64,000 nucleotides of DNA from Escallonia rubra (GCA_033065855.1 JAVXUO010000124.1:94238-158237); one strand, 5' to 3'; counted from the first letter of the stretch, positions 34,151 to 46,859 are shown. The notes: generated from the letters alone by a model not told the origin. Numbers and translations are program-made.

Positions 34151-36625
34151 CTAGGATCCCGACCCAAGCTCGGCTTAGTTAATAAAATATTTTGAAAAGC
34201 TGCAAAATTGTACCAGTGCATACCACATTTCAAGAAACAAAAAGAGATTAACATCTTATGAAAAAAATCTTGTTTTGCTAAAACTTAATTGTTGGTAAGA
34301 AATTTTTAATATGTTATTTATAACCGCTTCAAGTGACTTGTCAAGACTATATTATTATTAAGTTCTTTTAGTGGTCCAACTTATAACCGTTCAAAACCAA
34401 GTCTCTTAACTTGAAAATTTAGGTTAAGAGTTTTTTATCTTTGAGATTGTAAATGTGATAGTCCCTTCTTATCTTCTTCATGAATTATTTGTTTCAAGAA
34501 ATCACTAAGTTATCAAGATACAAACATATCTAGCGGAACATTTATTCATCTCATACATAAAATTGAAGTCTCGATTATATTGTCATGCAATTATTGCGTA
34601 ATATAATTTGCATACTCATATATGTTTGCTTTAATTCCGTTGAACTGTAAGTTGAAAGAACAATGAGAATATCGTTTTATAGTGTCGTCACTAAATATTT
34701 GTGTTCTTTAAGCTTTTGTTACATCGTCAAGCAGCATTTTCAAATGAATATATGCTTAGCATTCGGAATAATTGAAGTAGTCTTGATGGTAACATGAACC
34801 CTAATAAAAAACCATAATTATAATTGTGATTAAAAAGGGTGCATTTTTACATATCCATTTTATTTCTAAATGCTTATATATAAATCCTATCCTTTAGGTT
34901 TAGAGAGTTTTTAAGGTCCTAGTGACCAAACATATCCTCATAGGTGTTAATAATGATTATATAGCAATTTAAAGGGTTTATGGACATCTCATTAATTTTC
35001 AATAAGTTATTCACTTTTGCTGAACTAATTTTAACAAATGACAGCATAATGTACCAAATAATTTTATAGATATGCCTTTTTTATTTTTGTAAAGTGCATG
35101 TGTGAGGATGTTCAATCGGCAAAGATGCGTCCTTATTCTTGAGTGTTTTAAAAGTCAAAACTAATAGCTGATATGTATATACATTGATAAAGTATAGCAT
35201 AAAAGAGGTTTAAGTTTAAATGATTTGACTTTGCTCTTCACATATATGTCTATTATCTGCTATAAAACTACAGTACTTATATCCAATAAATGTCCTTTTG
35301 TAGTATTTTTTTCATAAATATTTATTATCAAAACATAATGTAACTTTTTTATACCAACTTTTGTCATGTTATTCTGTTGATAACAATGATCTTGTAAAAT
35401 TTAGCAAATATCCTTATGTTAAGTTAACAACTATATGCCGGAGATTAGTTCATATAATTATTACTTGAATGCACACAGTAGTCACCACTCATAGTTATAA
35501 TCAACTCTATTATACTCAAAATTAAGTTCCAAAACTTATAATTAGTTTAACATTTACTAATTGGTCTTGTCATTCATGTTAATTCAATCAACTAAAAAAA
35601 TTATATATATTCTTTATTGGTTGTTATGGTTGTATTAAAAATAAATTTGTATCTTATATTTGATTATAATAAGCTTTGTGACATTACTTAAAACAAAATC
35701 ATTGTAAGGCTTATATATTTTCTCAAATATACTATGAGTACATTAACCTCATTTATTTTTTTTTCAAATCTCATATTCTATTTGTTTATTAAATCCTTAC
35801 ATATAGAATATAACCAATTTGTTCATCGTTACGTCTTATTTGTGAATGCTAACTTACAGTTTGTTTATTAGAGCTACATGTCACATTATTCACTTTTCAT
35901 GATGAATATCTTGTGTATATTACGCATATATCTATAAATATGAATAAAGATAATGCATTTAACTCATGTAGAATGTCATTTTTTTCCTTCTAAATCTAAT
36001 ATGTTATATTCATTTTTAGATATATTCATTTTTGTATTCACATTAAAGAGTGGTTTTAAGAATATCATAGTCAATATTAAGTCATAATAAATTAGCATAT
36101 TGATTAGGTTGAGTTTTAGAATAAATAGTATTAGTTTTTCAACTTTAAGGCTTACGGAAGATCTTAATTACTCATGTAAAATTAATTAAAATTAAAAACA
36201 AGAATTCGATTAAAATTTAAATCATTATTCAATCACGTATTTGTTCAACATCTCATAATTTTTTTTATTTTTTAAGTCTATGGATTTTAGTTTTTATATT
36301 AAAAAACTCTTTTTAAGGACATAATTGTCAAAATAAAGTCTTAATAGAGTAGTATATTGATTAGATAGAGCTTTATAATAATTAGAATTAGTTTCAATTA
36401 AATAAGGCTTACTACGGTAGAAATTAGTTAATTTTAAAATAAGAAACATATACAAGATAATATTGGAGACCTTTAGTGACACTATATTATTTAGTGTATA
36501 ATGTTTATCAGTCTATTTCAGATTGAAAATATATTGTAATGATGTGTCATGTAAAAAAACGATAATGTGTCGCACAAAGAAGTTATCACTGTCTTTCCCG
36601 CTTCGCTTATTATATATTCAATAGA
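34151..36625 (-). mobile_element. Helitron H2b (related to H1b)
   Basis: The right end on minus reads TCTATTGAATATATAATAAG, a Helitron 5' start at 36625 with A before it. The left end has CCTAGG beside a CCCGAC/CTCGG hairpin. It shares the junction with H2a seen between H1b and H1a, but lacks the 713-bp duplication and has about 1 kb of extra sequence near 34740-35780. Confidence 0.7.
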
Positions 36626-36884
36626 TATGATATGATACGATGTCTTAATATATGTTACGGACTACAATTAGTTAGCAGTATATTGTTAACACCATGCCAT
36701 GTGATTGTCACAAAACAAATAGTCTAAGACAAAATGAGCAATTCTTAATGTAGATACTCAGATAGTACAAAAGGATCGTTATCCATGTTGAGTAAGCGAA
36801 ACCAATCTTAAATAGTAGCCCACCATTCTATGTATAGTTAGCCATGGAAACTTGTTTCCCACCCAGAATTATCAAAATCAAAAA
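36626..36884 (+). promoter_or_regulatory. Proximal promoter and leader of the kiwellin gene
   Basis: Only about 260 bp separate the Helitron end from the start codon. A possible TATA-like element is TTAAATAG near 36808 or TATGTATAG near 36829. Which is used decides whether the upstream ATG at 36844 is transcribed. Confidence 0.4.
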
Positions 36885-36888
36885 ATGA
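36844..36888 (+). other. Upstream ORF whose stop overlaps the kiwellin start codon
   Basis: ATG at 36844 opens a 14-codon frame ending in TGA at 36886-36888, overlapping the main ATG at 36885 as ATGA. If it lies in the mRNA it could limit translation or allow reinitiation. Transcription start is unknown. Confidence 0.45.
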
Positions 36889-37457
36889 AGCAGCAGTCTG
36901 GGCCAAGTATGTCTAGTAGTCTGACCTTCTTCTTTGCTGTTCTTACGCTCATTTCAATTGTTGCAGGTCAATCTTGCAGCCCCAGCGGTAGAATAAGGGG
37001 CAGGAAACCGCCTCCTGGGCAATGCAACACCGAGAACGACTCTGATTGCTGTGTACAAGGAAAGCTCTACACCACTTTCACGTGTTCGCCCCGTGTTTCA
37101 GGCCGTACGAGGGCTACTTTAACGCTCAACAGCTTTGAGAGCGGCGGGGATGGGGGAGCGCCATCTGAATGCGATAACAGGTTCCACTCAGATGATACAC
37201 CGGTCGTGGCGCTGTCAACTGGATGGTTCAACCACAGAAGCAGGTGCATGAACTTCATTACTATCTTCGGTAATGGGAGGAGTGTTAGGGCCAAGGTGGT
37301 CGACGAGTGTGACTCCACCATGGGTTGCGACTCTGATCATGATTTCCAGCCGCCTTGCCCTAACAACATCGTCGATGCCTCTAGAGCCGTTTGGAAGGGA
37401 TTGGGGGTGCCAAAGAACGCCTGGGGTGAGTTGGATATCTTTTGGTCCGATGCTTGA
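36885..37457 (+). CDS. Kiwellin / ripening-related protein, secreted
   Basis: A single exon encodes 190 residues. The start is the first in-frame ATG (MKQQSGPSM); a second Met lies eight codons on. A hydrophobic signal sequence ([17 protein letters not shown]) precedes QSCSPSG. The mature region carries the kiwellin signature: [77 protein letters not shown] and the WSDA C-terminus. The many cysteines fit disulfides in a double-psi beta-barrel fold. Kiwellins are apoplastic proteins of fruit and infected tissue; a maize member binds and inhibits a secreted smut chorismate mutase. A defence role here is inference from the family. The frame is intact, with no missing core cysteine that I can see. 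Confidence 0.95.
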   Translation: MKQQSGPSMSSSLTFFFAVLTLISIVAGQSCSPSGRIRGRKPPPGQCNTENDSDCCVQGKLYTTFTCSPRVSGRTRATLTLNSFESGGDGGAPSECDNRFHSDDTPVVALSTGWFNHRSRCMNFITIFGNGRSVRAKVVDECDSTMGCDSDHDFQPPCPNNIVDASRAVWKGLGVPKNAWGELDIFWSDA

Positions 37458-38110
37458 TACTCATAATACTAAGACTGCAACGGCCAACAACCAAAGCAGT
37501 CCATGAAATTTGTTGTCCCTGCCCTGTACTTTATTGCATTTTTCTTCTTTTTAACACCTTCCTCAACTCCATCAAAAGTTTGAAAAATGTTGAGAGGCAG
37601 GCTCAAGTGCTACTTCAAGTTCCATGTGGTGCTAGCTAGTAATCCATTTCTATAGTAATCCATGGTCTGAAAAAGTAATACTCCGTACATTTCTATGGTT
37701 GAAGTGTCCGAGGAAATCCAACTCGTGTAAAGCTTGGATATGGTTATTAAAAAAATCTAATTTTAAGTTCATGGATATTTAGCATAGCTGTTCCAGTACA
37801 AAATGAGTTCAAAACCAGCACATCTCTTACTTTTTGAGCTTTGTTCCACTGGTATTATGTCTAAGAATTGCCATGATATGCTTCAGGCAAGGACACCACC
37901 GCAAATCTCTTGCACAGCCATCACGACATTAGGGAACTGACAACTACATAAGGTGTAGCCATGATAATGAAAGAGTAGGCAAACAAATTACAGAGAAATA
38001 CCAGAAGTTTTTTCATTGGTAGGTATATACCAGAAATATACAAGCTGCGACACATAAAACCACAATCCGAGACGTTTTCCAGACAAAAATTTGAGATACC
38101 CTCAAAAAAC
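37458..38110. other. Intergenic space between convergent kiwellin and MCTP genes
   Basis: It should hold the two facing 3' UTRs. I see no additional ORF of substance, no repeat terminus and no clear terminator-like structure. Confidence 0.5.
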
Positions 38111-41100
38111 TTACAGCATGGTGTCAGTCCTGGCAGGCAGCCTCCGGAAGAAGTTTAGGGGTGCCGAGGGCAACCTATGCCGAAACCTAGGATGCCTCAT
38201 CACGTAAAAACCTGCCGCGAGAGCCAGTACCTGGAAGGGAGTCGCATACAACACAATGGCAGCCACGAAACAGAATATCAGAAATATAACTGTCGCACGT
38301 GGATCTCGCCAACTTAGCAGTGCCTGAACCCGTTCCCCCTGGCTAGCTATGTCACCGACCACAGTCTGTATTCGACCAGCCACACTCCTTAATCGATCAT
38401 ACCTATTCCGAACCAGATCTGGATTACGGGTTGTAGGGAATGTGTCAAACTCCTCGTCGAGCTCATCAGGGTGTACCGCATCAGCGTAAGAAAGCCGTGT
38501 GTTCATATGTGGTGGGGATCTTGGACGGTACCGGTAGTTCCAGAGTCCTATAAGAAACATGTATAGGAACACTGTTGGTAGAATCAGTTCGGGAAAACAT
38601 ACGAGCATCACGAAGAGGACGTGTACAAGTGCTGTCGTGATGGGATTTTTCCACATACTGACTTCTCCAAACCATTTTATGACAGCGAACATGCCATTGA
38701 AAACTGACATTAGGCGGAAAAAGTTTGCCTTGCTGCGCCTCATGCTCCAGAGATGTGAATCCGCATCTGTCATGTACTCAACTACTTCCTTCCTGAGTGG
38801 CGGTTCAGCACGGCTAAGTCGTGCTGCCACTATGTTGACAGCTTGGTGACGAAGCATGTCAAGTTGCGTCGCTGTCAATGGTCTCACATAGTGCATTTTT
38901 GGCAACAGGGGTCTTGAGTAGATATGCATCATGTTTGTCGTAGACGTGCAAGAAAACCGAATCGCCAAGTGCAGTTCACCCATCTTCTTGACACCAGATG
39001 GGTGAAGGACTAGCAATGGGTAAGAATGTGTGTAAACATGGCCAGTTTCGAGAGTAGAGATTCGAATGCGCACCTTCCCGATTTTCATATCCTTTTGACC
39101 ATTTGAACCCTTGTCACCAAGCAGACTGTTATCAAAAACAGATACGGTGAGAACTGTTGCTGGATCATAAACTTCCCAAGTGTACTGCTCATTATACTTG
39201 GGGTTTAAGCTGTCGATGATGGTGCGGGTCCGTATCCATTTGTGACCATACTTTGCCACACAATATGTGTCTGAGGTGCCCCTTCCATCTCTAGTTTTCA
39301 TTGGGTGGAGCCCATCAGCATTTAAAATGCCGAGTTCCAAGACACCTATTGACGGTTTCCAGAGCTGCTTTGCTGTTGGTCGAAGATCACTACTGTAGTG
39401 AGTTGACTCGTCAAGCACGTGGTATCCCCCATCTAGGCAGATACGAAGATGGAGCCTACTTGCAAACTTGTGTTTCTTTGTCTCTTCCACGTCAGTGGAA
39501 CTTGGTTTTTGGAGGCTGAACCATCGGGAATGTACAATTCGATCATCTGCACGCCTCTCAACAGAGTTCAATGGTATAAAAACCTTTCCAAGGTTTTCAT
39601 CTTTGCCTGGACCGACACGATCTTCAACTGAAAGGACTAGATAATCTTCGAAGGGTTCAGCAGCCACAAACATCAAATCTTCATTCCAAAGTGCGTTCAT
39701 TGTCCGTGTTTGAACGGGTTTTGTCTTCAGAACCTGGTTACCAATTTGTGCCTTAACGTATAGATCCGGAAAACGAGTGCTCTCAGCTAAGACCAAGTCT
39801 TGCGCCTCAATCACATTGACACGAACATACCATAATCTGGGGGAATGATAGACTTTTGAGCGGATGTTCGCAGACAGTACTGAGCTATCAACAGCAGTAG
39901 CTGCATCCGAAAGCCAAGCATCGGGATAAGCCTCATCAGCTTGTGTGCCAATCCAGACAGCAAGCATCAGTTCCCCTTTCCTCTTATCCCCTTTCCTGTC
40001 TTCAAGACGATACCATTCTGGGGCGAGCGGACTATCAGGAGGGACTCGTCTTGGAACCTCATTGAGATCAAAACGAACAATACCAACAGACTCATCTTTC
40101 ACAAGATCCTTATCCTTGACCACAACTTCCAAAACAGATGACTGCATTCTCTCTTTTGAGAAGGCAAACACCGTATTCCACTCGGGATCTTTTGTTTTCT
40201 CAAAGTGTCTTGTGACTCCTTTATAATTTCCAACTCTTACTTCGACATAAGGGTCAAGGCTCCCCGTAACATCCTTGGTAGGGAGTTCGCGTGCCTTTAC
40301 AACTCGTACAAAAAGGAAATGCATCGGCTCAACAAGGTCGTAAGTGCTGGCTGGTTTATCTGCACGTATAACTCGTCCCCCAACAATCTGCCCACCTCCA
40401 AGAAAAGGGCTTGTTTCTTTAAGTGCATATTCAGCTGGTTGCAAGGAGGAATCTGAGTACATGCGAACAATTTTTGGAGCTTGGGGTTCAGATCTCATCT
40501 CACCAACCCCATATGCTACTGGTTGCTGGATGGCTGCGTCGGAAAATTGAGGCTGTTGCTGATGGTGGTTTTGGTTGGGCAGATGGTGGAATGTGCGTCT
40601 TGACCCACTTTTATCATTAGAATATGGATCTGAAATAAAGTTCCGGACTTGTTGCATGGAACTTTGAGCTTGAGTTCTCTGTGAATTTGCATGCAGAAAG
40701 GATTCCGTGGCTGGAAGAGGGTTTGAAGACTTAATAGAGGGGTTGTCCGTGATGAATACTTTCAGGCCAAGCTCACCTCTTACACGCGAAAAAATGCCAC
40801 GTTTTTCTAGAGGGTAATGCAAAACAACGGCATCAGAGTACTGGACAAATGACGTCCCAGTGATCCGCACCTTCCCAAGGAAGGATTTGGACTGGTTGGA
40901 TTTATTATTGCAGTAGACATTGGCATCAAGAGCGAGGTTGGGTAAGTTGTTTGGATCAGAAACGTTGAAATAGAAACTCTCGTTCCAAACAGGGTCAAGA
41001 TCCTTTTCTTTGATAGTGGTGCGGAATTTCTGATGATCAAAGTGGAGCTCCACAAAGGCATTGGATGAGCCCTGCCCATCTTTTGGCATAAGGTTGTGGG

Positions 41101-41137
41101 CACCAACAACTTCCACTCCTAGCTTAAGATTATTCAT
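38111..41137 (-). CDS. Multiple C2 domain and transmembrane region protein (MCTP/FTIP/QUIRKY family)
   Basis: One uninterrupted frame encodes 1008 residues, the usual MCTP length and the usual intronless CDS. Approximate layout: C2A 5-125 (VEVVGAHNLMPKDGQGSSNA), a polar linker 130-265 with a His/Gln-rich patch, C2B 272-400 (VRVVKARELPTKDVTGSLDP), C2C 435-560 (VNVIEAQDLVLAESTRFPD), C2D 600-725 (ILNADGLHPMKTRDGRGTSD), and a C-terminal PRT_C region 850-1008 with hydrophobic segments (about ALVHVLFVMLVCFPELILP and VIFLIFCFVAAIVLYATPF). Acidic residues for Ca2+ binding are present in several C2 loops but look depleted in C2C. Family members anchor in the ER and tether it to the plasma membrane, often at plasmodesmata; FTIP1 moves florigen and QUIRKY acts in tissue morphogenesis. 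The exact subfamily is not assigned. Confidence 0.97.
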   Translation of the reverse strand: MNNLKLGVEVVGAHNLMPKDGQGSSNAFVELHFDHQKFRTTIKEKDLDPVWNESFYFNVSDPNNLPNLALDANVYCNNKSNQSKSFLGKVRITGTSFVQYSDAVVLHYPLEKRGIFSRVRGELGLKVFITDNPSIKSSNPLPATESFLHANSQRTQAQSSMQQVRNFISDPYSNDKSGSRRTFHHLPNQNHHQQQPQFSDAAIQQPVAYGVGEMRSEPQAPKIVRMYSDSSLQPAEYALKETSPFLGGGQIVGGRVIRADKPASTYDLVEPMHFLFVRVVKARELPTKDVTGSLDPYVEVRVGNYKGVTRHFEKTKDPEWNTVFAFSKERMQSSVLEVVVKDKDLVKDESVGIVRFDLNEVPRRVPPDSPLAPEWYRLEDRKGDKRKGELMLAVWIGTQADEAYPDAWLSDAATAVDSSVLSANIRSKVYHSPRLWYVRVNVIEAQDLVLAESTRFPDLYVKAQIGNQVLKTKPVQTRTMNALWNEDLMFVAAEPFEDYLVLSVEDRVGPGKDENLGKVFIPLNSVERRADDRIVHSRWFSLQKPSSTDVEETKKHKFASRLHLRICLDGGYHVLDESTHYSSDLRPTAKQLWKPSIGVLELGILNADGLHPMKTRDGRGTSDTYCVAKYGHKWIRTRTIIDSLNPKYNEQYTWEVYDPATVLTVSVFDNSLLGDKGSNGQKDMKIGKVRIRISTLETGHVYTHSYPLLVLHPSGVKKMGELHLAIRFSCTSTTNMMHIYSRPLLPKMHYVRPLTATQLDMLRHQAVNIVAARLSRAEPPLRKEVVEYMTDADSHLWSMRRSKANFFRLMSVFNGMFAVIKWFGEVSMWKNPITTALVHVLFVMLVCFPELILPTVFLYMFLIGLWNYRYRPRSPPHMNTRLSYADAVHPDELDEEFDTFPTTRNPDLVRNRYDRLRSVAGRIQTVVGDIASQGERVQALLSWRDPRATVIFLIFCFVAAIVLYATPFQVLALAAGFYVMRHPRFRHRLPSAPLNFFRRLPARTDTML

Positions 41138-41225
41138 GGTGTTTTACCAAAAAAAAATTGGCAAATTGATGGACGACTTAATGATGGGAAGTCAAATTCT
41201 TGACCGGAGAAGTAACAAGCTGTAC

Positions 41226-42706
41226 CTGAAAGGAAGGAAAATATGGTTTATTCATGCTAACAAGACCAAAAGGAGAAAGAAGATGACTTGTATAAACAGG
41301 AAGATCAAAAATAGAAGAGACGTTTCTATGAAGAACTTAAAGTTGGATACGGGTGCGTAACATAGTTGCGACTTGAGGCACAATGGAACCAGATCTTGCT
41401 TTACAATTTGGTGGAAAATAGGAATTAGCAAGTCAAAATGATGTACTAAATGACTTCGATTCCTCAAGAAAAATAGGACAAAAGTTATACTAAGAAACTC
41501 AGATACGATGCCGCCATTCACTTGAGTAAATCACTTGAGTAGACATTTCATCTGAAGTCCAGGATCTCACAACCTTGAGCTAATTTAGTAAAGCAGCTTC
41601 CACAAAGGAAACGAATTCTTAAACACTAATTTACACGGTCCAATCCAATGCCCTACCTTGAGAACTCTAGATTTGCTCAGAATTTAATCGCTCAAATGGA
41701 TGTCTAGTTTGACGTGTTTCATTTTGGTCTTTTATCTAAGTTTTTGTTTCCTATTTGGTCCAAGTCCCTAAAGTTAAGACTCCATCGGCTCTAAAGGGTG
41801 AGCAAAACTGGATGATCAATGTTTTGGTGGTCGAAATTAAATTCCTTGAGGTTAATTTGGTGGTGGTGTACTGACAGAGTTGACAGGGTTGGTGGCCTTA
41901 GCTCGAGAGATAGTGAAAATACTTTGTGGGAGAAAAAATAGAAAGAAATTGAAGAAGAATAAAGGCAAGGGAGGGGCTATGTCCACCCCCTCGTATCCAT
42001 GTACCTCGGACAAAATTACCCTCAAAATGCAAATTGCAATCTGAATCATCTCTATGACTTAAGCCAACATGAAGAACGAATTCTTAACTTTGACCACTGG
42101 TTTATTGCTGCCAACATGAAAAACGAGGAACATTGCCTGCGATAAGGCAAGCTCATAAAGGCCATCACATCCGATGTAACAACTTTTTATGTGCTAAAAA
42201 AATAGACCTACAATACAATTTTAAGCAGATGCTTCATATTGGTTGACACAACCCTTAGTGGTCAGACAGAGAAACGTATTGAAATCCCAGCTTGGTTAAC
42301 CCGCTATGCATAGCATACAGTTTCGCGTAATAGGATTAAGAAAATGAAATTATTTAGTAGAGGACACAAGATTTCGCAGTGACTCAAGCAGAATGGTCAA
42401 ATTGAATGGATGAATCCCTATATACAAGGAAGCTTTAGGAAAAAAGAGCTAAGAATCCAAACAACCCAAATTCATTTCGGAAAAACGAAGAAAAAGACAC
42501 TACAATTACACAATTTGATCGCTGACCAACAGCTTCACCATAGCATCAAAAGCCACAAGTAAAACATCAAGAATCTTTTTCGATCACAGCTATACGAACA
42601 GAAAGTGCAAAAAGTATGGCAAGTAAATCAGCAAAACACGCCTAAAGGGAGCGTAGAAAAAGGCTACAGTGACCCAAATAAAAAAGCAAGAGGGAAAGAT
42701 GATTAC
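41226..42706 (-). other. 5' UTR intron of the MCTP gene (inferred)
   Basis: On the minus strand a good donor (AAAAAG|GTAATC) at 42706 and a pyrimidine-rich acceptor (TTCCTTCCTTTCAG|GTACAG) at 41226 bound 1481 bp. The short second leader exon (41225-41138) leads into the ATG. No coding signal lies between them. Long leader introns are common upstream of intronless plant CDSs and often raise expression. cDNA evidence is lacking. Confidence 0.65.
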
Positions 42707-42950
42707 CTTTTTATCTTTCAGCTTTATGAATCGATCCTTCAATACTTGCTCAGTAACTCAGTCCAAGATTGTAGTTTGTTGCTTTGAGCAGATAGAGATA
42801 CAAAGACAGAGAGAGGGTGAGAGGGACCTAAACCATGTATAGAGAGAGAGACGAAGAAATGGAGCTCTTAAAGGGTCTTCAAATTCTCGCTGAGATTTTG
42901 CAGAGAAAGAGAGAGACGTAGGAAGCGAGTGAATCGTCTTTCGAGGAAAG
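42707..42950 (-). promoter_or_regulatory. MCTP first leader exon, CT-rich, with a two-codon uORF
   Basis: The minus strand is rich in TCTCTC and CTTTCTCTC runs, typical of plant 5' leaders. It contains ATGGTTTAG at 42836-42828, a minimal uORF. The 5' limit is a guess. Confidence 0.5.
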
Positions 42951-44306
42951 ACATGTTTTTGGACATCAATTGCACACGGAAAACGGAAGAAGTATTAATT
43001 CTAGTCTGCTGTGCTGCTGGGTCTTTGGTCTACTCTGTCGTACTCTTCCTGTCTGCTTCTCCTCTTTACATCGCAAAGGTTATGGTGTGCTCGACCTCAC
43101 TGTAATTTCTTACAAAGTCTCTCTCCCAGTAAACTTCAGAGTTGAGAGATCATGAGGTTTCCTATATTTTTATTATTATTATTATATCCTGCAAAATATA
43201 GAGATTTGGGTTTAATGTGTTTCTTGGTTCTTTAGAACTTGTGCTTTTACATTTTTTGAAAAATGTTTCAAGCTTACGAGAGGACGTCCTCCTACTTCAT
43301 TGTTCTTCAAGAAGAGTAGAAAGTCAAACAAGATGCTCAAAATTTGAACGAAAGGATACAGTTTATGTAACAATATCTCATGCTCTCGGATTGAATATGG
43401 ATGAACTTGAAAGAAAACTTTGTCACAGATTTTGTTACAATGGACGTGAGGTTTAGTAGATAAAAATTCATAATAGCTACAAATTTTACTTCTCTAAAGG
43501 ATTTGAACAAGAGCTAAATTACAATTGCACGGGGTAGGGTGTGATGTAGGAGAGCGTCTATTTATTTATACCTTAGATGTTGTCTCACGCGCTCATATTG
43601 TAGATAAAAAGTTAGCTAAAAGACAAAAAATGAATCTTTTAGCAATGAATGGGGGTATGAAAAAGCATAGCACAGTGTAAAAATAGACATTTATGTGATT
43701 TAATTAGTTGTATAATAAACTATAAGATTTTTTAGAATAGGTACATTAAACAGCTCAAGTATATGCACAGTAAATGCAAAAACCATACGGAGAGAAATAT
43801 AAAGGTCAATGTTCTGAGCGTTAAAATGAATTATACGCTCTACATGCACAATATTTGTTTTCCTTTTTATTTTATCTCTAATTTTTACTTTTTGAAGTAG
43901 AATTAAAAAGGAGAGGTTTTTTTCGCAACTTTATATGTTTTTCCACTCGCTTGTTCGTCCTTAAACTTTAACACAAAAATATACTTTCAACGAAAAAAAG
44001 AAGTCAAAAAAAGTATATGAAGAAATGAAAATAGCATTTCCTAATAAAAATTTGTTGTGGCACTAATATTTTAACTAGCTTTCTTAATGAAGATATTTTT
44101 CATAAATAAATTATAGGCTTAATTAACGAGTACCCATAGGGCATCGTTAGCATTTGCCCATTAAAATACTAACTTTTTATGGACAACGAGTTAATGCTAC
44201 TTGAAAGTTACAATTAGTGCTTGTATTTCATTTTTGTCTTTATAGTCAGTGCTTGTATTTTACTTTTATCCTTGCATAGGAAGAGTAAAAGTGATGTTTG
44301 TTATAA
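42951..44306. other. Intergenic region upstream of the MCTP gene
   Basis: This includes the MCTP promoter at its left. Short plus-strand frames at 42970-43155 and 43217-43456 have no recognised domain. The right part is AT-rich and unremarkable up to the solo LTR target duplication at 44307. Confidence 0.5.
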
Positions 44307-45779
44307 GTAACTGTAACGCCCCGAAAATTAATTAGAATTCCCGAAGCGTAAGCTGTCGAACAATCGGAATTCAGAGTAAACTTTACAATATCAAAAGTCT
44401 CCCAAACGAAATCAGAAAACCTTAAAATCTCATAAATATCTCAAACGGTCATTCAGAGTATGCACTAATAACTCCCAAGAGTATATCAATAACTGTTATA
44501 GGGCCCAAAACTTTTATATAATCCAAAAATTTCTCCAACACGGAGTTTCAAAACAAAACCTAAACAGTACCAACCTATCTTAGTTGTTACACTTAAATGT
44601 CAATACTTAACTCTGAAATAAGATAGCTAACTCTTGGTCGCACGGCTAGCCCTTCAAATCCGAAATTTCATCTACTAATCACCTGAAAGGAAAACATTAA
44701 GGGAATGAGCCAAATGCCCAGTAAGGTCGCTCAAAGAACCAATCAAACAAAAGCCAAAATATATGAGAAACGAAATTTCGGAAGCACAAAAATTTTAGCG
44801 AGACGGATATTAAACCAAATTTCGAAGGTCAAATTATATCTGAACACAAGGACAGACACAAAGTTTCAACGGAACGAACATCAAACCAAATTTCAAATGT
44901 CAAACTATCTGAATACAAAGACAAATACAAAGGCAAACCACTTTCGACTGAACATAGGTCAGATCAAATATCAAATGCCAAAATATATCTGAGTACAGAA
45001 ACAGACACTAGCAGACCAAATATCAAATGTCAAAATATATATGAGTACAAAAACGGACACTAGAGAGCCATTCAGAAAGCTGTCACATACGTCATTCCTG
45101 ACATATGAGGCCGGTTCAGAAAGTAAGATCGCGATCTCTAACTCAACTCCCCTAAGCTATCCCACGTTTCACTCCACGTGGATAAGTCGGAAATACGTCA
45201 CATACACTGTGACATGACTCATAAAATTACCAAAACAAAATCTCAAAATAACCGTTATCAAATATCGGACATGTCAAACCATATTCAAAGGCTTCAAAAT
45301 AACATTATCAAATAACGGACTTGTCAAACAATAAATGGAGTTCAAGAAATAATGACGATCATAAATCACTGATACGAACGATATCAATATGGCAAAATTC
45401 GGAGATCAAACAAATTCGACGAAATTTGATTTTTCGAAATCATAGCATTAAAAACGAGTTATTCATAACCATGGTCAAAACAAAGGGAAAAGAACGTCAC
45501 TTAACTCAATTCGAATAAGTTCAGATTTCATAGAGAAACTAAAGTCTCACATGAGCGATTGGTCCATCGCTGATTCGAATTTTTGAAAGTAAATCATTAC
45601 CTTAATCAAGCCTTTTGATAGCCACAAATTCTTAAGCTCCTCCTTAAAGCTTCCAAACTTTCCAAGCCTTCTTCTCTATCTCTCTCTCTCTCGTGCAAAT
45701 GAGAAGAAAAGAAACAGAGAACCTAAAAGGCTAGAAATGAAATAAAACACTATTTATATGAGACATAAATTTTCAAGTT

Positions 45780-46112
45780 TTCATTCGACCGAAAAAAGTT
45801 TTCGGTCGACCGAATCCAACAGAGGTGAAAATGGTTCAAATTTTTTTTAATTCGATCGAAAATGAGTTTTTTAGTCGACTTAAAACTTTTAAGTCGATCG
45901 AAAGTACTATTCATTCGACTCAAAGTTACTGTTCATCGATTGAAAACTTCAGTTTGTTTTTATTTTCAATTCGACCGAAAATTAGTTTTCAGTCAACTTA
46001 AAACTTTTAAGTCGACCGAAAACTTCAATAGTTCATTTTTACACACAAAAATCTTTTCATTCGAAGCAAAACTCATTTTCATTCGAAGTCAAACTATTTT
46101 CATTCAAATTAA
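45780..46112. repeat. Clustered TTCGACCGAAAA-type palindromic motifs
   Basis: Motifs such as TTCGGTCGACCGAAT, ATTCGACCGAAAAT and AAGTCGACCGAAAA recur every 30-40 bp within the outer LTR and continue at 48530-48625 on the far side of the nested insertion. Confidence 0.75.
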
Positions 46113-46859
46113 AACTTTGATGCCAAGGAAAGTGGGTTCGTACTTACGTGGAGGTGCCACAAAGGCTGCAGTCCGAGTCAGCTTCCAAGTATGTTGATGT
46201 AGGACACAACAAGGGTGGAACAAGGGCAGAGACCAAGGGCTTTCCAGACAGAGCCTGAGGGTGGCAGTGCTGCGAGGGCGATGGCGCGGGATGAATACAC
46301 GATGATAGTCACAGTCTGATGCTTAGGTCCAGAGTCAGGGTACTGTATGTTTCTCTCTCTAGAATTCTAGAGTGAGAAAGTGAAAATATGAGAGAGTGAA
46401 GAAGAAGTCCTGAAAATGTCCAACCGTTATCCTCTTTTCAAATGAATTCTCAAGACCTCTATTTATAGAGATTGAGATGATGATGTCATTAACCGACACG
46501 TGGCGCTCCCCGGGACTGACACGTCACCGGGGGGTCCACGAATACCGGTGCTCCACGGACTGTCGGATCGCATATTCACCCGGCCTGCTCCTCACAGCGT
46601 CGCTCGGTCTGTCAGGAAAGACTGGCTCCCACCGCGTTGGTGTGGCCAGAGAACCCCCTTGATCTAGCCTCCAATCCAAGCCCTTGCGGAGTCCCACAGG
46701 CCTGGCAGCGGTGGGGAAGACCCGACGCCCAACTGCCAGGTGAACTAGGTGCGATGCCCTCCGAAGACCTGCTCCCGTCTCGGAGTGACCCGTGGGTCAT
46801 AGTCCCTAGGGGTGCCGACGCAAGCCCCTAGTGCCGGAGCACGTAGGCCAGTCACGCAG

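Noticed and set aside
38111-41137. Possible second genes on the plus strand opposite the MCTP gene
   Set aside because: All are short frames (60-96 codons) overlapping a long conserved CDS; they are antisense shadows.
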